Positions 1 to 8,405 of a stretch of DNA of 64,000 nt are shown here, in pieces (positions within the stretch are counted from its first letter, which is position 1; each line of letters begins with the position of its first letter). The stretch is taken from assembly GCF_019458805.1 (NCBI RefSeq), contig NZ_JAIBOA010000004.1, positions 310,001-374,000 of the forward strand, given 5' to 3'. Both the position numbers and the translations under genes were made by a program. The stretch is from Actinomadura parmotrematis (GTDB lineage: Bacteria > Actinomycetota > Actinomycetes > Streptosporangiales > Streptosporangiaceae). Below the pieces are notes generated by a model. It was given only the letters and a program-made list of their open reading frames with translations, ran no database searches and had not been told where the DNA came from.

Positions 1-1
1 G

Positions 2-1012
2 ATCTTCTGCGGGGTGGACGCCGACTGCGCGCCGCCGCCCTGGACCGGCCCGTTCGCCCGGCTCGCCACGCTGCTGTGGCGCCGCTCGGGACCGGTGGAC
101 GGCCCCGCGCTCGACGCCGCCCGCGACCGCTACCGGGGCGCGCCCGGCCAGCGCGGCGCCCAGCCCGGCCCGTACTGGGCGATCGACACCCCGAGCCTGC
201 GCGTCGTCGGCATCGACACCGGCATCCTCGGCGGCATCGACCGCGACCAGGCGGCCTGGCTGCGCGAGGTGTCGGCCGGCCCGAAGCCCAAGGTCCTGAT
301 CACCGGCAAGCCGATCTACGTCGACGACGAGCACCACCCCGGCCCCGTCGAGGGCGGCGGCACGGTGGACGCGATCGTCGCCGACCCGGCCTGCAACTAC
401 GTCGCGGCGATCGGCGGCGACATCCACAACTACCAGCGCTACCCGGTGCGGGTCGGCGACCGCACGATCCAGTACATCGTGTCCGGCGGCGGCGGCGCGT
501 TCATGCACGCCACCCACACCATCCCCAAGGTCGGCTCGGTCGAGGAGGACGACTTCCGCCTCTACCCGCTGCGCGGCGACTCGCTGTCGCGCTACAGCCG
601 CCTGTACGGCCGGGTGACGCGGATGCCGTGGTTCTGGGAGCTGACGCCGAAGGAGGCCGCGCGGGTCGTCCGGCACCGCCTCGGAATCCGGCCCGCCCGC
701 GGCTACGCCGAGGACGGGCCGGACGGCATCGCGGCGCGCCCCTCCACGCGCGCCCGCCTCGTCGCGGTCCTGCTCGGCGTGCCGCGCGGCCGCACCAAGC
801 GGTTCCGGCTGCTGCGCCTGCCGGTGCACCGCACCCCGCAGCGGTTCCGGTCGGAGATGGCCGACTGGGACCACGCGCCGTTCTTCAAGCACCTGCTCCG
901 CCTGGACGTCACGCCGGACGCGCTCCGCATCCGCTGCCACGCCGTCACCGGCTGCGGCGACCACGAGGCGGACCCGCCCGTCGAGGACGAGGTGACGATC
1001 TCGTTGCGATAG
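2..1012 (+). CDS. Metallophosphoesterase family protein, C-terminal part (gene starts upstream of window)
   Basis: The reading frame is open from the first bases and ends at TAG 1010-1012, so the N-terminus lies outside the window. The visible 336 residues contain GGDIHNYQRYP around residue 140 and a following GGGGAFMHATH stretch. These match the C-terminal metal-binding GD-x-H block and the glycine-rich loop of calcineurin-like phosphoesterases. The aspartate/histidine blocks I-III expected upstream are not visible. The last ~120 residues (rich in Arg, no obvious membrane segment) look like a lineage-specific extension. Hydrolysis of a phosphoester is inferred from family only and the substrate is unknown. 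A GTG at 14 is in frame but leaves out the catalytic N-terminus, so it is not the start. Confidence 0.8.
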   Translation: MFCGVDADCAPPPWTGPFARLATLLWRRSGPVDGPALDAARDRYRGAPGQRGAQPGPYWAIDTPSLRVVGIDTGILGGIDRDQAAWLREVSAGPKPKVLITGKPIYVDDEHHPGPVEGGGTVDAIVADPACNYVAAIGGDIHNYQRYPVRVGDRTIQYIVSGGGGAFMHATHTIPKVGSVEEDDFRLYPLRGDSLSRYSRLYGRVTRMPWFWELTPKEAARVVRHRLGIRPARGYAEDGPDGIAARPSTRARLVAVLLGVPRGRTKRFRLLRLPVHRTPQRFRSEMADWDHAPFFKHLLRLDVTPDALRIRCHAVTGCGDHEADPPVEDEVTISLR

Positions 1013-1130
1013 CGAACCCGCGGCCGCTCCGGCGGCTCTAACAGATCGCCAGTCGCTAGTGTCGTGCCCGCTCGGATGACGGTTCCCCGCGCCGCTCGGC
1101 CGATCCATGACCGCAGTCCCCAGGAGAACC

Positions 1131-1643
1131 ATGAGCTACCCCCAGCAGGGCTACCCCCAGCAGGGTCACCAGCCCTACGCTCAGGCCCACCACGGCGCCC
1201 CGGCCCCGGTGCACGTCCCGCACCAGCAGCCGGTGCCGGCCGGCCTCGGCCTCAACATGAAGCGCCGCAACCCCTTCGCCGCCTGGCTCGGCCTGCCGCT
1301 GATCACCTTCGGGATCTACGGCCTGGTCTGGTTCTACAAGGTGCACGCCGAGCTGTTCGCCTACGACCGGCGGACCGGCGACGCGGCCACGAACGCGCTG
1401 CTGTCGATGATCCTGGGATTCGTCACCCTCGGCATCTGGCCGCTGGTCATGTACGTCAAGCTCGCCGGCCGGATCGCGCAGGCGCAGCGCGCCGCGGGCC
1501 TCGTCCCCTCGTGCAGCGGCGGCCTCGGCTTCCTGCTCGGCATCTTCGGGTTCGGCGTGCTCTACTACCAGATCGAGCTGAACAAGGTCATCGACCGCTA
1601 CCGCGGCGTCGTGGCGGGCATGCAGGTCCCGCTCGCGTCCTGA
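1131..1643 (+). CDS. DUF4234-type small membrane protein
   Basis: 170 residues. The start chosen is ATG 1131, four bases after AGGAG at 1122-1126. An in-frame ATG at 1107 lacks such a site. The N-terminal ~38 residues are a Gln/Pro/His-rich cytoplasmic tail built on YPQQG repeats. Then come a hydrophobic segment beginning LGLPLITFGIYGLVWFYK, a second one (SMILGFVTLGIWPLVMYVKL) and a third (GFLLGIFGFGVLYYQ). The conserved WFYKVHAEL/TFGIYGLVW arrangement and the N..I.RY ending fit the DUF4234 family, whose function is not established. It stands alone and is followed by a strong terminator hairpin. Confidence 0.75.
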   Translation: MSYPQQGYPQQGHQPYAQAHHGAPAPVHVPHQQPVPAGLGLNMKRRNPFAAWLGLPLITFGIYGLVWFYKVHAELFAYDRRTGDAATNALLSMILGFVTLGIWPLVMYVKLAGRIAQAQRAAGLVPSCSGGLGFLLGIFGFGVLYYQIELNKVIDRYRGVVAGMQVPLAS

Positions 1644-1675
1644 CCCGCACCCCGGCCGCGCCCTGACGCGGCCCC

Positions 1676-1711
1676 GGCGAGGCCCCGCCACGGCGGGGCC
1701 TCGCCCTTTCT
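1676..1711 (+). terminator. Intrinsic terminator after the DUF4234 gene
   Basis: Perfect 14-nt inverted arms, 1676-1689 (GGCGAGGCCCCGCC) and 1692-1705, lie 33 bp after the stop codon and are followed by CTTTCTGT. This is a typical GC-rich actinomycete stem with a short, imperfect T tract. Confidence 0.7.
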
Positions 1712-1738
1712 GTCGGTGCCGGCGGCGACAATGGCGGG

Positions 1739-3409
1739 ATGAGGATCGCGGTGGCCGCCGGGCCGGACGGCGGGGCGGTGCTGCGGCCCGTCGCCGACGA
1801 CGGCGCGCCCGCCGGGCCCGCCGAGCGCGTCCCCGACCTCGCCGCCGCCGTCGCCGCCCGCGAGGCCGCCGCACGCGCGGACGGCGCCGAGCCGGTGCGC
1901 TGGGTGTGGGCGTCCACGGCGCGCCTCTACCCGGCGCTGCTGGCCGCCGGGACGCGGGCGGCGCGCTGCCACGACCTCGAACTCGTCGAGACGCTGCTGC
2001 TCGGGCACGCCGGCCGCTACGGCGAGCCGCGCTCGGTGCGCGCCGCGCACGCCCGCCTGCGCGGCCTGCCCGTGCCCGCCGACCCGGTCCCGCACGGCGC
2101 GGACCCGCAGGCGTCGCTGTTCGACACCGGCGACCCCGATCCCGGCGACGACCTCGACCAGATCGTGGCGGTGCACGCCGCGCAGCGCCGCGCGATGGCG
2201 CCGCTGCCGGGGTTCGCGCTGCTCGCCGCCGCCGAGTCGGCGGGGGCGCTCGCCGCCGCCGAGCTGGGCTTCGACGGGCTGCCCTGGTCGGCCGCCGCCC
2301 ACGACGAGCTGCTCACCGGCCTGCTCGGCCCCCGGCCCGCCCCCGGGCTGCGGCCGCGCAAGCTCCAGGACCTCGCCGACCGCGTCAACGAGGCGTTCGG
2401 CGTGCGCGGCCTGAACCCCGACTCGCCCGCGCAGATCGTCAAGGCGTTCGCCGCCGCCGGGCACCCCGTCGCCTCCACCCGCGCGCACGTGCTGAAACGC
2501 CTCGACCACCCCGCCGTCCCGCTGCTGCTGGAGTACAAGGAGCTCGCCCGGCTGCACACCGCGCACGGCTGGGCGTGGCTGGACACCTGGGTGCGCGGCG
2601 GGCGGTTCCGGGCCGAGTACGTCGCGGGCGGCGTGGTGTCGGGCCGGTGGGCCACCAACGGCGGGGGAGCGCTGCAGATCCCCCGGGTGCTGCGCCGCGC
2701 CGTCGTCGCCGACGACGGCTGGACGCTGGTCGTCGCCGACGCCGCGCAGCTCGAACCCCGGGTGCTCGCCGCCCTCGCGGGCGACCGCGCGTTCGCGGAC
2801 GCCGCCGCGCACGGCGACCTGTACGCCGCGCTCGCGCCCGCCTTCCCCGACACCGGCGGCGACCTGACGCCGCGCGGCAAGGCCAAGCTCGCGCTGCTGT
2901 CGGCGATGTACGGCGGCGGCACCGGCGACGCCGCGCAGCTCCTCGGCGTGCTGAAGGGCCGCTTCCCCGCCGCGTTCGGCTACGTCGAGGACGCCGCCCG
3001 CACCGGCGAGCGCGGCGGCCTCGTCCGGTCGCTGCTCGGCCGCACCTGCCCGCCGCCGTCGGCGGGCTGGCGCGAGCTCACCGCGACGGGCGAGGACGAG
3101 CGCTCGGCGACCGCGCTGCGCGGCCGCGGCCGCTTCACCCGCAACTTCGTCGTGCAGGCCACGGCCGCCGACTGGGCGCTCGCGCTGCTGGCGGTGCTGC
3201 GCGGGCGCCTCGCCGAGCTCGGCCCGCCCCGGCTGGTGTTCTTCCAGCACGACGAGGTCATCGTGCACGCCCCGGACGCGCTCGCCGGCGCGGTCGTCGA
3301 GGCCGTCCGCGCCTCGGCCGCCGACGCGGCCCGCCTGCTGTTCGGGCCGACGCCGGTGGCGTTCCCGATGGAGATCGCCGCCGTGCGCTGCTACGCCGAC
3401 GCCAAGTAG
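1739..3409 (+). CDS. Stand-alone PolA-family DNA polymerase (annotated elsewhere as bifunctional 3'-5' exonuclease/DNA polymerase)
   Basis: 556 residues, ATG start. The C-terminal two thirds carry the family A polymerase motifs in order. Motif A is VVADAAQLEPRVLAAL (Asp plus Gln-x-Glu), near residue 335. Motif B is RGKAKLALLSAMYGGG (Arg/Lys...Tyr-Gly), near 380. Motif C is VFFQHDEVIVHAP with His-Asp-Glu, near 500. The active site therefore looks intact. The N-terminal ~110 residues align in position with the RNase H-fold exonuclease domain, but I see no DxE metal-binding pair, so proofreading is doubtful. There is no 5'-nuclease domain, and at about 556 residues it is much shorter than true Pol I (~900). 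It is presumably an accessory repair polymerase, inferred from family. It ends 28 bp from the convergent monooxygenase gene. Confidence 0.85.
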   Translation: MRIAVAAGPDGGAVLRPVADDGAPAGPAERVPDLAAAVAAREAAARADGAEPVRWVWASTARLYPALLAAGTRAARCHDLELVETLLLGHAGRYGEPRSVRAAHARLRGLPVPADPVPHGADPQASLFDTGDPDPGDDLDQIVAVHAAQRRAMAPLPGFALLAAAESAGALAAAELGFDGLPWSAAAHDELLTGLLGPRPAPGLRPRKLQDLADRVNEAFGVRGLNPDSPAQIVKAFAAAGHPVASTRAHVLKRLDHPAVPLLLEYKELARLHTAHGWAWLDTWVRGGRFRAEYVAGGVVSGRWATNGGGALQIPRVLRRAVVADDGWTLVVADAAQLEPRVLAALAGDRAFADAAAHGDLYAALAPAFPDTGGDLTPRGKAKLALLSAMYGGGTGDAAQLLGVLKGRFPAAFGYVEDAARTGERGGLVRSLLGRTCPPPSAGWRELTATGEDERSATALRGRGRFTRNFVVQATAADWALALLAVLRGRLAELGPPRLVFFQHDEVIVHAPDALAGAVVEAVRASAADAARLLFGPTPVAFPMEIAAVRCYADAK

Positions 3410-3437
3410 GCCGGGGCGCTGTCGATCGGGGCGCCGG

Positions 3438-4709
3438 TCAGCGGGCCGCCCGGCCGGGGGACAGCGACGGGCGGGCGTTCAGCGCGGCCGCGTCGGAGAA
3501 CGACGTCGCCCGGTAGGCGCCGGAGATGGCCGCGAGCTCGTCCGCCGACAGCACGTCCTCGATGCGCGCGAAGCCGCCCGGGGCGCGCTCGGCGACGGTG
3601 TGCAGGACGCGGTCGGCCGGCATGTCGCGGCAGGCCAGCACGATCGCGTTGACGGGCTCGCGGCGCGCCGCCTCGTAGGCGGCGAGGCCCGCCTCCGGCG
3701 CGGCGGCGCGGGCCAGCTCGAAGGCGAGGACGCGGGCGTCCAGCACGGCCTGCGAGGCGCCGTTGGAGCCGATCGGGTACATCGGGTGCGCGGCGTCGCC
3801 GAGCAGGGTGACGCGGCCGCGCGTCCAGGACGGCAGCGGGTCGCGGTCCACCATCGGGTACTCCAGCACCTCGGGCGCGCCCCGCAGCAGCGCGGGGACG
3901 TCCAGCCAGGGGAACCGCCAGCCGGCGAAGTGGGCGAGCACGTCCGCGACGTCGCCGGTGCGGTTCCAGTCGGCCTCGCCCGCCCGGCTCCCGCCGCCGG
4001 TGCGGACCTCGGCGACCCAGTTCAGCAGGGCCGTCCCGCGCTCCTCGGCGGCCAGGGAGATCGGGTAGACGACGAGCTTGCCGGCGGTGTTGCTGCCCGC
4101 GACGGCCATCGTGCGGCCGCCGAGGAACGGCGCGGCCTCGGTGACGCCGCGCCACATCCGCACCCCGTTCCACAGCGGCGCGGGCTCGCCGGGGTGCAGG
4201 GCGGCGCGGACGGCCGAGTGCAGGCCGTCGGCGCCGACCAGGACGTCCGCGCGCAGCTCGCCGCGGGCGCCGGACGCGCGGTCGCGCACGTGGGCGGTGA
4301 CGCCGCCGGCGTCCTGGGCGAAGGACTCCAGGGCGGTCCCGGCGAGCACGGCGCCCGGGCCGAGGCGCTCGCGCACCGCGGCGAGCAGCGCCATCTGCAG
4401 CTCGCCGCGGTGCAGCGAGTACTGCGGCCAGTCGTAGCCGAGCGCGCGGCCGCGCGGCTCGCCCCAGATGCGGCCGCCGTGCCGGTCGAAGTGCACCATC
4501 TCGCCGGTCGGGATCGCCGTCGCGGCGAGCGTCGCGCCGAGGCCGAGCTCGGTCAGCTCCCGCACGGCGTGCGGCAGCAGGTTGACGCCGACGCCGAGCG
4601 GCCGCAGCGTCCGCGCCGCCTCCAGCACGCGGGCCGCGACGCCCGCCTCGTGCAGGGCGAGCGCGGCGGTGAGCCCGCCCACGCCGGCGCCCGCGATCAG
4701 TACGTCCAT
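3438..4709 (-). CDS. FAD-dependent aromatic-ring monooxygenase, PhzS-like
   Basis: 423 residues. The ATG at 4709 has an AGGGG Shine-Dalgarno six bases upstream. A longer reading from 4772 has no site. A Rossmann FAD motif is at the extreme N-terminus (MDVLIAGAGVGGLTAALAL). The DG motif is VLVGADGLHSAVR, and the second FAD motif is LLGDAAHPMYPIGSNGASQA. The GSNGASQA ending is typical of the PhzS / 6-hydroxynicotinate / salicylate hydroxylase branch of class A flavoprotein monooxygenases. The reaction (NAD(P)H- and O2-dependent ring hydroxylation, often with decarboxylation) is inferred from the family. It lies downstream of the ABC-transporter/benzoylformate decarboxylase operon on the same strand but beyond its terminator, so it probably has its own promoter in the AT-richer 4770-4850 stretch. 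Confidence 0.85.
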   Translation of the reverse strand: MDVLIAGAGVGGLTAALALHEAGVAARVLEAARTLRPLGVGVNLLPHAVRELTELGLGATLAATAIPTGEMVHFDRHGGRIWGEPRGRALGYDWPQYSLHRGELQMALLAAVRERLGPGAVLAGTALESFAQDAGGVTAHVRDRASGARGELRADVLVGADGLHSAVRAALHPGEPAPLWNGVRMWRGVTEAAPFLGGRTMAVAGSNTAGKLVVYPISLAAEERGTALLNWVAEVRTGGGSRAGEADWNRTGDVADVLAHFAGWRFPWLDVPALLRGAPEVLEYPMVDRDPLPSWTRGRVTLLGDAAHPMYPIGSNGASQAVLDARVLAFELARAAAPEAGLAAYEAARREPVNAIVLACRDMPADRVLHTVAERAPGGFARIEDVLSADELAAISGAYRATSFSDAAALNARPSLSPGRAAR

Positions 4710-4864
4710 GACGGTCCCCTCGTCGTCGTCGCCGGCCGGTCGGGCGCCGCGGCGGCGTCCAGAGATCATCATGGAGTTTGCCCTATGTGTCGAGGCGTGT
4801 TGAGGGTTTCGTCGATATCCCGCCCGCAGCGCCGGCGGCGCGGCGGGAAAAGGGGCCGGGAACG

Positions 4865-4915
4865 CCGCCGGCCGGTGGCGGGGACGGGTGGACCGTCCCC
4901 GCCACCGGCCGGCGG
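4865..4915 (-). terminator. Terminator of the NitT-type transporter/decarboxylase operon
   Basis: Perfect 23-nt inverted repeat, 4865-4887 against 4893-4915, with a 5-nt loop (GTGGA). It begins 8 bp beyond the stop codon of the ABC ATPase and separates that operon from the monooxygenase gene. Confidence 0.75.
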
Positions 4916-4922
4916 GACGTGC

Positions 4923-5690
4923 TCAGGCGGCGACGGGGCCCGAGGCCGCGCCCCGGACCAGGCGGCCGACCTCGGCGCGCAGGCGGACGAACTCGGCGTC
5001 CGCGCGGGTGGCGATCTGGTCGCGCTCGGGCGGCAGCGTCACGTCGATCTCGGCGCGGATGTGCCCGGGGTTGCGGCCGAGCACGACCACCCGGTCGCCC
5101 ACGTAGACGCTCTCGTCGATGTCGTGGGTGACCAGCAGGATCGTCATGCCGCCGGTGCGGTGCACCCGCAGGACCAGGTCCTCCAGGTCCTCGCGGGTCT
5201 GGGCGTCCACCGACCCGAACGGCTCGTCCATCAGCAGCAGCGACGGCCGGTACGCGAGCGCCCGCGCGATCGACACCCGCTGCTGCATGCCGCCCGACAG
5301 CTGCCAGGGGTACTTGCGGCCCGCGTCGGGCAGCCCGACCGAGGCGAGCGCCTCGTCGGCGGCCGCCCGGCGCTCGGCCTTGGACTTCCCGCGCCGGCGG
5401 AGCGGCAGCGCCACGTTGTCGCGGACGGTGAGCCAGGGCAGCAGCGAGCGGCTGTAGTCCTGGAACACGACCGCGAGGCCGTCGGGGACGCCGTCCACCG
5501 GGGTGCCGTCCAGCGTCACCCGCCCGCTCGTCGGGCTGATCAGCCCGGCGATGCAGCGGAGCAGCGTGGACTTGCCGCATCCCGAGGGCCCGACGATGCT
5601 GACGAGCTCGCCCTCGGCGACCTCCAGCGTCATGTCGTCGAGCACGGCGTGCTCGCCGTAGCGGTGGCTCAGCCCGTCGATCCTCAGCAC
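4923..5690 (-). CDS. NitT/TauT-family ABC transporter ATP-binding protein (SsuB/TauB-like)
   Basis: 255 residues, GTG start at 5690, four bases after the decarboxylase stop. All nucleotide-binding motifs are canonical. Walker A is GPSGCGKSTLLRCIAG near residue 38, the Q-loop is VFQDY, the signature is LSGGMQQRVSIARAL, Walker B is LLLMDEPFGSVD and the switch histidine is in LVTHDIDES. The FGSVDAQTREDL segment is typical of the nitrate/sulfonate/taurine subfamily. It energises import through the two permeases encoded upstream. It is the last gene of a five-gene operon and is followed by the 23-bp-stem terminator. Confidence 0.92.
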   Translation of the reverse strand: MLRIDGLSHRYGEHAVLDDMTLEVAEGELVSIVGPSGCGKSTLLRCIAGLISPTSGRVTLDGTPVDGVPDGLAVVFQDYSRSLLPWLTVRDNVALPLRRRGKSKAERRAAADEALASVGLPDAGRKYPWQLSGGMQQRVSIARALAYRPSLLLMDEPFGSVDAQTREDLEDLVLRVHRTGGMTILLVTHDIDESVYVGDRVVVLGRNPGHIRAEIDVTLPPERDQIATRADAEFVRLRAEVGRLVRGAASGPVAA

Positions 5691-5694
5691 GGCG

Positions 5695-7314
5695 TCACCG
5701 CGCCCAGGGCTCGTAGGCGGGCGACTCGTCGCGCGCCACCGCGACCTCGATGAGGAACGGGCCGTCGGTGCCGGCCGCCTCCTCCAGCGCCTTGCCGAAG
5801 TCGGCGGACGAGCGCACCTGCGCGCCCGGCACGCCGAGCCCGGCGGCGACGGCGGGGAAGTCGATGCCGCGGATGTCGGTGCCGGGCATGTGGTCCAGGC
5901 CGATGCGCCGGCCGAGCGCCTTGACCGCGCCGTAGCCGTTGTTGTTCAGCACCACGACCGTGAGGGGGACGTTGTGCTGGGCGGCGGTCCAGAGGCCCTG
6001 CACCGAGTACATGATGGAGCCGTCGCCGATGACGCAGACGATGCGCTGCCCGTCGGCGGCGGTGAGGGCGCGGCCGACCGCGAGCGGCAGGCCCCAGCCG
6101 AGCGCGCCGCTGCCGGTGGTGAGGAACCCGCCGGTCTCGGTGATCGGCACCCGCGCGTGGAAGGCGTCGCGGTGGCTCGGGCACTCCTCGACGATGACGG
6201 TGCCGGGCGCGAGCGCGCCGCGCAGGGTGTCCAGGACCAGCCCGATGTCCATCGGGTCGGTCTCCCGCGGGGTGGCGGGCAGCCCGCGGGGCTCGGGGGC
6301 GGTCCGGCCGAGCCGGGCCGCCGCGCCGTCGTCGATGAGCTCCAGCAGCCCGGTCACGCCGGACCGGACGGTGGTGAGCAGGCTGGTGCCGACCGGCGTC
6401 CAGGCCGTCTGCTCGGGGTCGCAGTCCAGGTGGAACAGCCGCGCGTCCGCCGGGACGTAGGGGCCCTCGGCGTGCACGTGGTAGACGAACACCGGGGCGC
6501 CGAGCGCCACGATGACGTCGTGGCCGGTGAGGCGCTCGACGATGTGGTCGCGGACCGGCGGCAGGAACCCGCGGAACTGCGGGTGGTCCTCGGGGAAGCC
6601 GGACCGGCCCGACAGCGGGCTGATCCACACGTGCGCGCCGGTGCGCTCGGCGAGCTCGGCGACGAGCGGCTGCGCGAGCTCGTCCTCGACGCCGGGGCCG
6701 ACGACGATCACGGGGTTGCGGGCGGTGTTCAGCGCCTCGGCGAGCTCGGCGAGCGCCTCGGGGGACGCCTGGAAGTCGCCGTGCACGACGCGGTCGGGGA
6801 CCGGCTCGGCGGGGCGCTCCCAGTCGTCCTCGGGCACCGACAGGAACACCGGGCCGCGCGGGTGGGTCATCGCCACCCGGTAGGCCTCGGCGAACGCGGC
6901 CGGGACGTCCTCGGCGCGCGCGGGCTGGCGGGACCACTTGACGTAGGGCCGGGGGAACTCGGCCGGCTCGTCGGCCGACAGGAACGGGCGGGTCGGCAGC
7001 ATCGCCCGTCCCTGCTGGCCGGCGACGATCACGACGGGCACCCGGTCGCGGTGGGCGTTGAAGACCGCTCCGAGCGAGTGCCCCACGCCGCCCGCCGAGT
7101 GCAGGTTGACCAGGGCGGCGCCGCCGGTGCCGAGCGCGTGCCCGGCCGCGGCGGCGACCGCCACCGACTCCTGGAGGGCGAGGACGTAGGAGAAGTCGCT
7201 CGGGAAGTCCCGGAACATCTTGAGCTCGGTGGATCCGGGGTTGCCGAAGACGGTCGTCATACCGGTGCGCCGGCAGAAGTCGAAGACGGCGTCGCGGACC
7301 GTGAATTCCGTCAT
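5695..7314 (-). CDS. mdlC: Benzoylformate decarboxylase-like thiamine-diphosphate enzyme
   Basis: 539 residues, ATG start. The N-terminal region matches benzoylformate decarboxylase closely. Ser28 (GNPGS), Glu49 (LALQES) and His72 (NLHSAGG) correspond to Ser26, Glu47 and His70 of the Pseudomonas putida enzyme, at a constant offset of two. A histidine in PVFVYHVH occupies the place of its His281. The C-terminal ThDP motif is GDGSIMYSVQ...LNNNGYG. Family reaction: decarboxylation of benzoylformate (phenylglyoxylate) to benzaldehyde. An acetolactate-synthase-like role is less likely because the active-site set is that of the decarboxylase. It sits inside an uptake operon, between the binding protein and the ABC ATPase, so the imported compound is probably its substrate or a precursor. 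The symbol is by similarity. Confidence 0.85.
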   Translation of the reverse strand: MTEFTVRDAVFDFCRRTGMTTVFGNPGSTELKMFRDFPSDFSYVLALQESVAVAAAAGHALGTGGAALVNLHSAGGVGHSLGAVFNAHRDRVPVVIVAGQQGRAMLPTRPFLSADEPAEFPRPYVKWSRQPARAEDVPAAFAEAYRVAMTHPRGPVFLSVPEDDWERPAEPVPDRVVHGDFQASPEALAELAEALNTARNPVIVVGPGVEDELAQPLVAELAERTGAHVWISPLSGRSGFPEDHPQFRGFLPPVRDHIVERLTGHDVIVALGAPVFVYHVHAEGPYVPADARLFHLDCDPEQTAWTPVGTSLLTTVRSGVTGLLELIDDGAAARLGRTAPEPRGLPATPRETDPMDIGLVLDTLRGALAPGTVIVEECPSHRDAFHARVPITETGGFLTTGSGALGWGLPLAVGRALTAADGQRIVCVIGDGSIMYSVQGLWTAAQHNVPLTVVVLNNNGYGAVKALGRRIGLDHMPGTDIRGIDFPAVAAGLGVPGAQVRSSADFGKALEEAAGTDGPFLIEVAVARDESPAYEPWAR

Positions 7315-7339
7315 GACGGAGGTGTGCCTTTCGTGCAGG

Positions 7340-8326
7340 TCAGGACTGCGGGGTGAAGATCAGCGTCTTGAGGTCGGGCTTCTGCTTGAGCAGCTTGTTC
7401 GCCTCCATCAGGTCGACGATGCGGTTCAGCCGCGTCTCGTTGTTGGAGGTCGGGTAGCCGGGCAGGGTGATGACCGAGGCCACGTCCGGCGTGATCTTGG
7501 CGTAGCCCGGCAGCACCTCCTCGACCTTCTTGCGGTCGCCGGCGGCCTGCGCCTGGGCCTTGAACATCACGCGCTGGAAGGCGGCGGCGAGCTTGGGGTA
7601 CTTGGTGGTGAAGGCGTCGGTGGAGACGTACCCGCTGATCGGCATGTCCTTCACCGGGTCGCTGCCGCCGTCCACCACGACCCGCGCGCCGAGGTTCTTC
7701 TGCGCGGCCGACAGGAACGGCTCCACCATGTGGGCGGAGTCGATGTCGCCCTTCTGCAGGGCGGTCGCCATCTGCGGGAACGGGACGGCCTTGTACTTGA
7801 CCTTGGTCGGGTCGACGTTCTTGGCCTTCAGCACCGCGTTCAGCGTCAGGCTCTGGATGTTGTTGGGGATGTTGACCGCGACGGTCTTGCCCTCCAGGTC
7901 CTTCGGCTCCTTGATCGGGGACTTGGCCGGGACCACCACGTTCATCATGTTGGAGGTCAGCGTCGCGCCCTCGTTGAGGATCTTGAGCTTGAGGGTGCCG
8001 GCGTCGTTGGCCGCCAGGAAGGTGACGTAGTTGGCGCCGGCGATCACGTCGACGCTGCCCTTCTGCAGGGCGGGCATCGCCGCGATGCTCTGCTGCACGG
8101 GCTGGATCTTGACCTTCAGGCCCTCGGCCTCGAACAGCTTCTGCTTCTGGGCGATGTAGAGCGCGGCGCCGTCGACCAGCGGCAGCGAGGCCACCGTGAT
8201 CTGGCCGTTGCGCTCCAGGCCGGACTTGCCGGCGGCGGCCTTGTCGTCGTCGCCGCAGCCGGCGAGGCCGCCGGCGAGCAGCAGGGAGGCGGCGACGACC
8301 GGGGTCAGCCTACGAAAGGATCGCAT
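7340..8326 (-). CDS. NitT/TauT-family ABC transporter substrate-binding lipoprotein
   Basis: 328 residues. The ATG at 8326 is preceded by GGAAGAGAC. An N-terminal lipoprotein signal (RRLTPVVAASLLLAGGLAGC) ends in the lipobox LAGC, so the protein should be anchored outside the membrane. The mature part begins with the ITVASLPLVDGAALYIAQKQKLFEAEG pattern (given here only as its hallmark region, residues ~43-70), typical of SsuA/TauA/ThiY-like periplasmic binding proteins. LPLVDGAALYIA is the ligand-approach loop. The ligand is not readable from sequence. The operon context points to an aromatic alpha-keto acid or related carboxylate, which is inference. Confidence 0.9.
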   Translation of the reverse strand: MRSFRRLTPVVAASLLLAGGLAGCGDDDKAAAGKSGLERNGQITVASLPLVDGAALYIAQKQKLFEAEGLKVKIQPVQQSIAAMPALQKGSVDVIAGANYVTFLAANDAGTLKLKILNEGATLTSNMMNVVVPAKSPIKEPKDLEGKTVAVNIPNNIQSLTLNAVLKAKNVDPTKVKYKAVPFPQMATALQKGDIDSAHMVEPFLSAAQKNLGARVVVDGGSDPVKDMPISGYVSTDAFTTKYPKLAAAFQRVMFKAQAQAAGDRKKVEEVLPGYAKITPDVASVITLPGYPTSNNETRLNRIVDLMEANKLLKQKPDLKTLIFTPQS

Positions 8327-8405
8327 GTCTCTTCCTTGGGGGATGGGGGGTGTCGGGGACGGGTCGAGCGGGGTCTCGGGGGAGGGACGGGGGTGCGGGG
8401 AGCGC

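Noticed and set aside
1056-1874. Minus-strand arginine-rich frames around 1.0-3.3 kb
   Set aside because: They overlap the DUF4234 and polymerase genes, which have motifs and ribosome-binding sites. The antisense products are compositionally biased only.
4710-4772. Longer N-terminus for the flavin monooxygenase
   Set aside because: The extra 21 residues precede the FAD-binding strand, lack similarity to the family and have no Shine-Dalgarno. The ATG at 4709 has AGGGG at good spacing.
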